Positions 54,176-64,000 of a stretch of DNA of 64,000 nt are shown here, piece by piece. Origin of the DNA: Amphibalanus amphitrite (Eukaryota; Arthropoda; Thecostraca; Balanomorpha; Balanidae); NCBI RefSeq assembly GCF_019059575.1, contig NW_024882041.1:124001-188000 (forward strand), written 5' to 3'. Under the pieces are notes generated by a model, which worked only from the letters and a program-made list of their open reading frames with translations, had not been told where the DNA came from and did no database searches. Each line of letters starts with the position of its first letter. Position 1 is the first letter of the stretch. A program made the translations under genes and the position numbers.

Positions 54176-54789
54176 ATGGACACTAGGGTGTCCCAAATTT
54201 CACGAAGTTTTCCAATTCACTTAGGATACACCGGTATCCCGTTCCTTGATTCATTTGAACCTTACACACCAATTTATAGAGTAAACTACCGGTAAACAAG
54301 GTTGCCGCTAGTGCTCTGAAGTTTTATTTGCATTTTGGTGTTATATGATAGTGCAGCGTTGTAGTCTCCGAATGCAAAATGGCAAATATGTGTAAGTAGC
54401 GTTGCAATATTACCTTCTTCGATGCTCAGTGATGCTCAGATCCCACGCACATTGCACAATGATGAAAATCCGGGTTTATGTACGCATACATACGTGTGAA
54501 ACTGTGTGTGTGCGTGCCCGTATGCCTCTGTGCGTGTGTGTACATGTGTGTGTGTGTGTGTGTGTGCGCGCGCGCGACTGCGTGCGTGCCTACCGGATAG
54601 AAGGCAATGCCAGTTTTAATCTTGGTGTGGGTGATTTCATGTGCCGCTGATTTCGTTTAGGAGTAAGTGATCAAATAAAGGTCTCAGGTTAGTGCTTCAA
54701 ATGTCTCGCTTCAGATCGAACCGTCTGCGGCAATGGCACACCACATAAACGCAGATTGAACAGAATCAAATTTACATTGCAGCTATGGG

Positions 54790-55150
54790 TATTAAGTTCA
54801 GAGTACCCTGTCCTGAGACCGTCCACGCGTAACATCACCGTACCCTGCTCCGAGATCCGTCTAAGCAAACATCATGCCTTGCTCTGAAAACCGTCTGAAA
54901 CATCGTACCCTATTCTGAGCTGCGTCTAAAACATCGTACCCCATTCTGAGATCCGTCTTAAACATCATACACTGCTCTGAGATCCGTCAACAGCATCGTG
55001 CCCGGCTATGAGATCCGTCTAAAATATCGTACTCTGCTCTGAGATTCGTCTAAAACATCGTATCCTATTCTGAGATCCGTCTTAAACATTGTACACTGCT
55101 CTGAGGTCCGTCTAAAACATCCTACACTGCTCTAAGGCCCATCTACACTC
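54790..55150. repeat. 33-bp tandem array, left arm
   Basis: About ten diverged units of the type CTGAGATCCGTCTAAAACAT followed by CGTACCCTGCT. Confidence 0.85.
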
Positions 55151-55839
55151 TACAGTCTACACATAACGTCATCGCACCTTGCTATAATATCTGTCTACCC
55201 CTACAGACCCACGTGGTCCTTCTTCGTGTGACCGTAAAGCGACCTGTGCCATGCCACCACCTGGCCAGCGCCTGCAGCTGGTCCTCATCTTTCGTTCTGT
55301 CCATCATCTCCTGTGCCAGCTTCACTCCGCGATCCGCTCCATCATTCACAACTGCCAGGCTGTTGACGTATTTGTGAATTGCGTTGTAACCTGAGATACT
55401 TTTGCATTTTTTGACAGGCTCTTGCAACCATTCGAGGGCGCACTAATCCAGAATCTGGATGAGTGCGCCCTCGAATGGTTGCACCGGGCACCCGGCTATG
55501 AGAATCATAAGCCGGGTGCCATAATAATATGGCACCCGGCAGTTGTAATATGGATGATATGGATGTGTGCGCCCTCGAATGGTTGCAAGAGCCTGTCAAA
55601 TATTGAAAAGTATCTCAGGTTACAACGCAGTTCAAAAATACGTCAACAGCCTGACAGTTGTGAATGATGGAACGGATCGCGGAGTGAAGCTGGCACCAGC
55701 TGCAGGCGCTGGCCCAGGTGGTGGCATGGCACAGGTCGCTTTACGGTGACACGAAGAAGGACGTTACATGGGTCTGTAGTGGTAGACAGATATTAAACAG
55801 GGTGCAATGAAGTTACGTGTAGACCGTAGAGTGTAAATG

Positions 55840-56030
55840 GACCTCAGAGCAGTGTACGATGTTTAAGACGGATCTCAGAATGGGGTACGATGTTTTAGAC
55901 GCAGCTCAGAATAGGGTACGATGTTTCAGACGGTTTTCAGAGCAAGGCATGATGTTTGTTTAGACGGATCTCTGAGCAGGGTACGGTGATGTTACGCGTA
56001 GACGGTCTCAGGACAGGGTACGGTGAACTT
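55840..56030. repeat. 33-bp tandem array, right arm (inverse)
   Basis: About six units inverse to those at 54790-55150. Confidence 0.85.
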
Positions 56031-56648
56031 AATACCCATAGCTGCAAGGTAATTTTGATTCTGTTCAATCTGCGTTTATGTGGTGTGCCTTTGCCGCAGA
56101 CGGTTCGATCTGAAGCGAGACATTTGAAGCACTAACCAGAGACTTTTATTTGATCGCTTACTCCTAAACGAAATCAGCGGCACATGAAATCACCCACACC
56201 AAGATTAAAACTGGCATTGCCTTCTATCCGGTAGGCACGCACGCAGTCGCGCGCGCACACACACACGCACACACACACACATACACACACGCACAGAGGC
56301 ATACGGGCACGCACACACACAGTTTCACACGTATGTATGCGTACATAAACCCGGATTTTCATCATTGTGCAATGTGCGTGGGATCTGAGCATCACTGAGC
56401 ATTGAAGAAGGTAATATTGCTACGTTGCTTACACATATTTCCCATTTTGCATTCGGAGACTACAACGCTGCACTATCATATAACACCAAAATGCAAATAA
56501 AACTTCAGAGCACTAGCGGCAACCTTGTTTACCGGTAGTTTACTCTATAAATTGGTGTGTGAGGTTCAAATGAACCAAGGAACGGGATCCCGGTGTATCC
56601 TAAGTGAATTGGAAAACTTCGTGAAATTTGGTACACCCTAATGGACAC

Positions 56649-58200
56649 AAAACAAACACCTAAAATATAAAATCATGGCTTTTCCTAAAATTAGTCCGAA
56701 TATTTTGAATGGAAGGATTCACAAGGACAGAGTCCCCGCTAAGCAGAGCTTGTTACGTTGGCCCTATCCTCTACCCTCCGATCGCGCAATTCCCTGATCT
56801 ACGGCATCATTGATGTAGAGTGTCCAAAGTTTGACGTACGCACATAGCCGCGTAGCCGGTCCCCTCACTGACTCACTGTCTAGATTATATCTTTATATGT
56901 AGATAGAAGGTGTCGGCTTTGGATCTCAAGCAACCCACCGAACTTTCGAGTATAGACATAATAGCATTGTAGGTATTTTGATGAGGTGCAATAACTTGAG
57001 CAGTATTTCCATAGTATTGATGTGAGTCTCTCTTCGTACAGCTATGTGAACGAATTTATAGTTTCTTGCCGCAGCACATCACCAAGACCCGTAATGCATC
57101 CATCTTTTCCCCGCGCCACCCTCGCCCCTTCCACGCCACTAGCGCCGCGATCCGTCAGCGGCATTCGCGCCGCGCGCCACTTCTCATCTGCTGGTTCATT
57201 TGAGCGGCCGTGTCAACAGAATGGTGGGCGGCGGCGCCTCACGTCGGCCATCAGACACCCGCTCAGACACGTAATTTGTGTACCCTGACCGCGCACAGAC
57301 TCTTGCTGCACCACTGCGGGATGATACTGACTCCACGGCGCACCGCATCCGTCTCCATGGCGCCTCCGTCATTTGTCCAGACGCTGCGCTGCATACGTCG
57401 TCACTCTGTCGCTCCTTTGTTTGATAGACGCAACTGCCAAGCCGTGTGCGGGATTAGCGAGGCTGTGCTGACGGGTAAGGTAAAGTCGGGGGCGCCTCAC
57501 TGTCACAGACTGATGGCTAGCGCTGCAGAACTTGGTCCCGCTGCCTTCACTCGCGGTCTATGGTGGCTGATTAAGCTGTGAATCGGTCGACAGACTCGAT
57601 CATAAAGCTGTAGACATATTGGCGAGCAAGCAGCTGAAAGTATATTATTAAATGCCTACGCTTTTTCAAAGATCGTCCTTTGGCTTGGTATTTTTATAAA
57701 TTGAGAATCATCAAGTATTCAGATAAGTAACTTTCCCGCTCAATTGTACCAAAAACATTTAATCGCTTTAAAATATTTGAAAAATGACGTGTTTATAATA
57801 AGTTTCTTCTCTTCGGCTTTCCAAAGGTTATGCCCTAATATTTGTACACTAAGATAAAAAGAAAGCGTTCATTCAGAGGTGCTCAGATTTAAAACTAACA
57901 GGGATCAGTTTTTTTCCGAGAGGTGCATGTTTTTATCCAGGTGAGGCAGCCACACGGCCCTAATTTCCTTACACAACTCAGCGAACATGCCAGCCGGCTC
58001 ACTCCCAGCTTTGCGGCACAGTATGACTTCAGGCGCTCAACACCAACGCCATCTAGGTGACAGAGCAGAACTATCGGCCAGGCTCAAACGATACGACCAT
58101 ACCTGCTGTGTTTTCGCAGACTAAGTCAAAATAATACCGGTCTGGATGTTTTCGTCTGGTTCACTAACAGTGTTATATGTCAAGAATATCGGAATGCTTG
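56649..58200. other. Intergenic stretch
   Basis: No gene is supported. Open frames at 57022-57581 show no recognisable domain. Confidence 0.4.
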
Positions 58201-58214
58201 CTTTTCTTCATTAA

Positions 58215-59160
58215 CCCTCGCCCGCCCATGCCATTTTCCCATCCTAGAACGCACATGGGGGGTCCCATCCTAGAACGCACCTCTGGATAACCTCTCAACA
58301 TGGGAGGTGGTTGCCACCCCCCTCCCGCGCCATTTCGTTCCTGTTGGAGATAGAGCTTAGCGGTAAAGACCAAAAAGATTCTTTGGGAAGAGACAAATCC
58401 AATGATACCCAGTTTTACCTTCTCAGGTAAGTCATTGACCTTCCAGGTCAGGTCAAACTAAAAAATGTTGCTGTTTTGGGTCACCGTTGGATATCAAGTG
58501 CGCTGCTTATCATATACCGATGACGATGCCGTTTTCTGGTGCCAAGCCAGCTAGAACCTCTTAGTCACACTACCCGACCAGGTTTTTGCTGCTGAGGTCA
58601 TTTCAGGTCAAGTTAGGTCAAGGTCAATTATATGTGTTTGTATGTCTGTGTGTGTCTGTGTGTATACTGATGTGTGCACCAATTGTTTATGTGTCCATAT
58701 TACATGAAATCATGATCTGAGAAGCTTTTACCAAAAATGCAGTCAAAAAAAATTCACAAAAAAATAAATTCCACTTGCCTAAAACGCAATTATCTTAGAT
58801 GAGCTAGGTTGACCTTGACCCTGACCTTGACATCTGTACATCGTCGAACAACATGTTCCATGATAGGTGGGAGGTAGGACTGGCAAAAAAGGCCGAAATC
58901 AAGGTGTCAAAAGCTCACAAGGCCCATAGCCAACGCAAGATGTTGAGAATTGGCCATTTGGGTCATGACATGACCTGAAAAACAAGGTCATATCTCCGAA
59001 ACCAAAAACCACAGAAACTTGAAATTTTCAGTGAACATCAAGAAAGGATAGAGGAGCAGCTATACGAAAAATCAGCCTCCTAGCTCTAAAAATGTTGAGT
59101 GCAGAGCAGAAAGACTACATGGGGGGGGGGTGGCAACCACCCCCCATGTGCGGGCGAGGG
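58215..59160. mobile_element. TTAA-type MITE, copy E
   Basis: CCCTCGCCCGC and its inverse bound 946 bp between TTAA at 58211-58214 and 59161-59164. It is inverse to copy D (33475) and similar along its length. It has a duplicated CCCATCCTAGAACGCAC near the left end and a hairpin GGGTGGCAACCACCC near the right. Confidence 0.9.
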
Positions 59161-59164
59161 TTAA

Positions 59165-60530
59165 TGCACTTAAATTTTAATGAACAGCACGATACCACAG
59201 CATACATTTTTAAATGACCGCTTTCTCCCAGTTACAACTATTGCCGTGAATGCTAAAAATTATAAAATATAAATTGGTTATTTTCTCTGGGCTATGCATA
59301 CCTAAGTAGCCGTTGTATTTGTGCTGAGTTTTCTATTCGATTACGTTTTCCTCCTGTTTGTTTACTTTTTCTATAAAGCTAAGTTTTTTTTTTTAGGTAT
59401 TTTTAGATGCCATCATTCATTTTACTTTGTCTAAAAATACATACACCTTTGTTTGTGAGACAAAACATCATTTACTTTCCCAATTTCGAGCACTTCAGAC
59501 TAAATGTCTTTCGAGGCACACAGTACGATGAATAAGCGATTCAGCTGACAGGCAGCATACAGCTACACACCATAACTTTCATGCCAAGCATCACAAAGAA
59601 GCAAAACAAAATCACCAAACAGCGAACATTTATGTTGAGTTTAAGAAACATCGTAGGTTCCTATTCTGGCATGCCAGAATAACGTGTTCGTTTCTATATG
59701 TAAGCATGATTTTATGCAGCAAAACATTTCGCAAATACTATATTTATTATTTACACATGCTTGCTATTCATACACTAGAAGCATATTTTTGTTACATCGA
59801 CGGCCACATAAGAATCCATACAGCCAAACAGTGTACGTGTTTCCATTTAAAGAAACCATCCAGCCTATTCGGTGATGCTTGATGCTGAAAGAGCGTTCAG
59901 TATGCTTCAGCCCTCCACTGGACGCCGTCGCTGACATTTTGTTTGAGTCCGCCTTCGCAGCCAGAACAAATGATCCAGCAACAGCGGGAAACCGGATATG
60001 TTGACAGAACCAGAAAACAAACTGAGAGAAACTCATTGTCGTAGAAACGTGTTCCAAGGCAGCATACAACTTCGAAATGGGATATCAGCGACCGTTTCTT
60101 TAGCTGTACTGACTGGAGAACAATTCTAAAAAAAAAGAAAATGCAAGAGGTGGTGATGTTTGCATAGCATTCAGAAGTAGGTATACACTGCTTACCGTGC
60201 ACTTTAAAAACAACCATTTGAAGCCTTTGAAGCAAAATGAAACTCCATTTACAGAAAGTACCCCAGGCCTTACCATTAAATTAAAGAACACATTAAATGT
60301 TTGTAGTAAATGAGAATCTTTTGGTACAATGTTTCAGTGATCACTCACAAAACTAGCAATCAGTCAAGTTTTGTCGCAGATGATTACCTGCATTGCTATA
60401 TGCATAAACATGTTGCCGAGTCGGCAGTTTCCATCCCTCGGGCTCCCTCACCCGGTGATTGCAAACCGGCAGTATCGGAGCCCACAGTCCTCCCTCTCAG
60501 CTATCGGATCATCACGGGGAGAGGAAAGAG
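59165..60530. other. AT-rich intergenic stretch
   Basis: Nothing is recognised. Confidence 0.45.
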
Positions 60531-60533
60531 AGT

Positions 60534-60535
<2 letters not shown>

Positions 60536-60583
<48 letters not shown>

Positions 60584-60594
60584 AGAGAGGAGGA
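60536..60594. repeat. (GA)n microsatellite
   Basis: GA repeats of about 40 bp followed by an impure GGGGGAGAGAGG part. Confidence 0.95.
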
Positions 60595-60599
60595 GCGAT

Positions 60600-63500
60600 G
60601 GACGCCAGCTCCGCCAGCCGGCGGCGAGTTGCGCGTCGTTCTCTGGCCATCCCATCCATCATAAATTCCCCTCCAACTAACCAGATCTGCTGAATATTGG
60701 ATCGGACTGTGCGTGTGCAGATAAACAAACTCATCCGTCCGTCCGTGGCCGCCCGACCGACCGGGCTCGACCGATCGGGATGGGGTATTATTGGGACTCA
60801 GTACACTGACAGGACAGTATAGGGATTAGATGTGAGATACATAGGACCAGTGATTCTGAACGACATGTTAGATCATATAGTGATAGGACAGGATCAGTTG
60901 TGATAAGAGGAAGTACAAAAGGCGAATATGACATTTATTTACGCTCGTCAGCGTCATACCACACTTACCATTGGAACAAGCACATACCAGCAAGTGCATG
61001 CATGTAATTCAGTTTAGACGGTGCGTGTCAAACCCATCATTAATCAACCCGTATGTAACAGCAAAGCTAAACACACTCTCCTAGCTATTAGAGTGCTTGT
61101 TAAGATAAGCAGGTTTGCCATTTTCTTTTGAAGAATTCATCTCAAACTATGTCTATGTATTCCGGACAGTGACGCTGAAGCCACGTGCCGCAGCGCATCC
61201 CGGCCACAGCGTCCGGCCAGCACTGCTCGGCGAAAACGGCCCGCGGCGGCGGCGGTAACTTCTGCCAGCCGGCCGTCCAATCCGTCACAACTTGTTGTCA
61301 GCCTGCATGAAACATGATCCAACGTCTTACCACTCCCCAAACAAATTATGATTGTAATCAGGAGAAGACTTTCGACAGCGGTACATAAGTTCGCAGCAGC
61401 AGGAAGCTGCTTGAGTGACGGCGCCGCAGTAGACTCGTCAATATTCGAGCCCCGAATTGGAGTTATTACCTGCTGTCGGCCTGCACCGCCAAATGTCAAA
61501 CTCTGTAGCAGCTCGTGTGAATCTGTAGTGACGTTTTGATCGAACGTTCTGGGGTGTCACACCTTTTTATTTCTACATATAGACAATGGCCGTCGTTCTT
61601 TCGGTTCATGATTGAAATGCATGCAACACATGTCGTGCCACATTGTTTTGCATAAGACATTTAAGCAATTAGGCAACAATATCGGTAACTTTTTCATCTC
61701 ATCCGTCATAAATTAAAGATTACTTTTATTACACCTACCAACTCCTAAGCACAAGTAATCTTTAAGACTTCTTGAATCCGCTTAAACTTTACCGTCTTGC
61801 TTTAAATAACATGACCACTTTTGGCGGCTGATCGTCGTATTTTTTTCCAGCAGCGCAGAGGAAGGGTTGCAGGGGAGGTCAGCTGAGGGTGGGGGGGGCA
61901 GCCGAGGGGGGGGGGGGGCACACATGACGTACGGGGCCGGCCGCGTGTCGGCCTCCGAAACGACGGCAGACCTATCAGACGCGAGCAAACAGATCTATTT
62001 GTTAGAGAAACGGCTGGCAAATATCGGATCGAGCCGATGCGGCGATTCCGGCGCGCGCCCTCCGACCGCGGCGAATCCGGCGTGTGCTCCCCGACCTCGG
62101 CCAATCCGAGACGGGGAGTCGGAGTGGACCACGGACGGCGAGAAACACGCGCCTCCGCCTGAGCTGACCGGCGTCGAAAGGAGCGGCTTAAACTGTGTAG
62201 AACGAGGCGCTAGACCATAAGTCACATTGGCGACAAATAGAAAAAATAAACAACCTGCGGCTCATCTTTGGGAAGGGTTAGCTCAGGAAATGTAAAGTTA
62301 GACGCTCAGCTAATAATCCCGTTTTGATAGCACCACCAGTTTGGTGTGCTACGTATCTTTCTCTTTTGACAGTGATCTCACTTTTTCTACCGATGTGAGG
62401 CTGGCAGTCGGCTGAACGGTTAGGATACGTAGGACGAGATTCGATAGCCGTGGTCACGTCTGTAGGAAGCCGTGGGGAGCCAGACCAATTTCGGCTCCGA
62501 GACGAAGAGCTGGGACACTGGGGACCAATTGATACAAAGACAGGAATCTGGCCACGTATCGACCACACTTCGATTCCAAAATTACGTGTTTGACGCGTGG
62601 GTAAGAGTTGAACGTGCGAATGCTTCAGGCTGATATACTAGAGTTCTGCACGGCTGCAATTTTCCACAGCCTAGCCGCCCCACAGCCGTGGCTCCACAGC
62701 CACAGCCGCCCACAGCCGTGGCAAACTGTGGGCAGCCAGCCGTCAGCCGGGCGTGGATACTTTCAATGAAATGCAACCAAATAGTATATAATAAGTTGTT
62801 TTTAGTTGAAATATACCTATAGCCAAAAGCACATTGCAATGGGCTGTAGATTCTCAAGCTCATGAAGCATCATAGGTTAAGTGGTTGTGTATCTGGCTTT
62901 AGGCCGAAGGCCTGAAGCCTGATGCGCATCGCATGCCTACACAAGTCCCTGCAAGGGGTTAAGAAAGATGGGTAGGTAGGTGGTACCTACTACCTACATC
63001 AACAGAAAACAAACAACGAACCAGAATAGAAGCACTAGCAGTGTAGATATATAATGCCAAATCCTGAAGCATGGTTGTGGGACAGAACAACAGACCCTGA
63101 TGCTTTTCATTAACAATGTTAGGTATGGAAAATGTAACTGAAGTTGATGGACTGTCAAACAGTGATTGTCTTGTCAAAACTCTTGCTTCTTTCTTACCTT
63201 GCATATTTTCTGGGGTGTGATATGCCAGGCTTGAAGCAGCCTTCTGAGCAAGTCTCAAACTAATTTGATATGCAAGGCATCATCAAAACACTAGTGAGCA
63301 TCCAAGAAAGGAAAACGTTCATATATTTTGATTTTTCCAAATAATGATCTTCGCTCAAATCCCTAAGGACGTGCGAGCCACAATTGCTTCTTTCAATCAA
63401 AAATTTTACTTGAGTTTTTAATGACGTCAATAGCAAAAAGTGGCGAAAAATTGTTTTGTGTCACTAAAAACAGCCATAAAAATTATTATTTATAAATAAT

Positions 63501-64000
63501 TATGCTATACAATTGAAAAACTTGCTCTCAAACAAAGACTGAACATCAAATTTTTACATTTTCAGAAGAAGACGTCATTTTATTAGTAAAGTCAACGGCT
63601 CGCGTGATAAATATTGTGTTCAGGGTTTTCACCGTCATGTGAATTACGTGTTCAGGGTTTTCACCATCATGTGAAGTAAGTAAGGTTCATGCTCACTTAT
63701 ATTCTAATTCCATTGGCTTCGTTCATGAGCATTTTCTGTTAGCGGTCACACACACACCAGTTAGAACATAAAGCGCCAGTTTTATATTATGTAATTGGAC
63801 TTGCCGAAAATCCAGAAATACATCTGAGAGTTATTTTAGATAATATTTTATGAAGCCTTTACCTGCCTTCATCTAGGCGTGATTTCTTTTTCTATTACCT
63901 GAAAGAATTATTGAACGCTCGTCTTCAATAGCTGTAAGGTGCTCTCCTAATGACCAGGTGAGATTGATTTGAGAGGAATGTGACAATGCAACATGTTGCA
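60600..64000. other. Intergenic stretch with short repeats
   Basis: No gene is supported. Contents: G runs at about 61890-61918; a cluster of CCACAGCCG-type units at 62667-62740; a roughly 34-bp segment with GTGTTCAGGGTTTTCACC repeated at about 63618 and 63650. Confidence 0.4.

Larger units (their letters stand above)
54184..56640. mobile_element. Fold-back hAT-like transposon, 8-bp TSD
   Basis: Inverted ends TAGGGTGTCCCAAATTTCAC (left; right copy has one change, GTACC for GTCCC) are flanked by the exact 8-bp repeat ATGGACAC (54176-54183 and 56641-56648). The arms match over about 1.2 kb: both have an alternating TG/CA run, a roughly 33-bp tandem array, and a segment related to GTTGTAACCTGAGATACTTT. 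The arms differ mainly in array copy number (about 10 left, about 6 right). The middle (55421-55590) has smaller palindromes around TGCAACCATTCGAGGGCGCAC. It encodes no protein. An 8-bp duplication and TAGGGTG ends suggest hAT mobilisation. Confidence 0.88.

Noticed and set aside
62636..62760. hAT element starting TAGAGTTCTGCACGG
   Set aside because: The left end looks hAT-like, but no inverted right end or 8-bp duplication was found within the window.

Overview
The window looks like arthropod genomic DNA, most likely from a crustacean. It holds a ZAD-like C2H2 zinc-finger gene with nine coding exons, GT-AG introns, GC-rich exons in AT-richer introns, and a dense load of transposable elements (TEs) of many classes. 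A barnacle-like or other non-insect arthropod fits, but the species cannot be fixed from sequence alone. There is no prokaryotic gene organisation, no CRISPR array and no rRNA.

Layout. 1-1020: GC-rich minisatellite. 2543-2780: small inverted-repeat element. 4183-5357: nearly perfect 1.2-kb fold-back element with a 9-bp target duplication. 6616-15249: a stack of nested transposons. A remnant with a PHD-finger reading frame is split by a Gypsy LTR retrotransposon (6938-14622, TSD AACAT). The Gypsy 3' LTR is itself split by a long-inverted-repeat element (6950-9996, TSD GTGTCGTC). That element carries a further TIR-bounded core with a tRNA-like sequence and a MITE. 15504-27134: nine coding exons of an 812-residue ZAD/C2H2 protein, with a hAT MITE (17628-18146) and a Helentron-like repeat (22406-23106) in its introns. 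30353-35239: cluster of TTAA-flanked MITEs, one nested in another. 35602-36990 and 43103-44520: two paralogous two-exon genes for multi-pass membrane RING-finger proteins. Between them lies a CR1/L2-type LINE (37757-41996) whose first ORF has a 2A-like ribosome-skipping motif. 48580-51349: another TTAA MITE and two tandem Helentron-like copies. 54184-56640: 2.5-kb fold-back hAT-like element. 58215-59160: one more TTAA MITE. The rest is intergenic DNA with microsatellites.

How the parts relate. Only three host genes are well supported: one nuclear zinc-finger protein and two probable membrane E3 ubiquitin ligases. Each host gene model was checked by joining exons at GT-AG sites; phases agree at every junction and the zinc-finger CDS totals 2439 nt, divisible by three. 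The rest of the recognisable content is transposons. Several insertions can be reconstructed to the base because target-site duplications are intact, which gives the relative order of events. The TTAA MITE families are packed with AGGTCA hexamers (nuclear-receptor half-sites).
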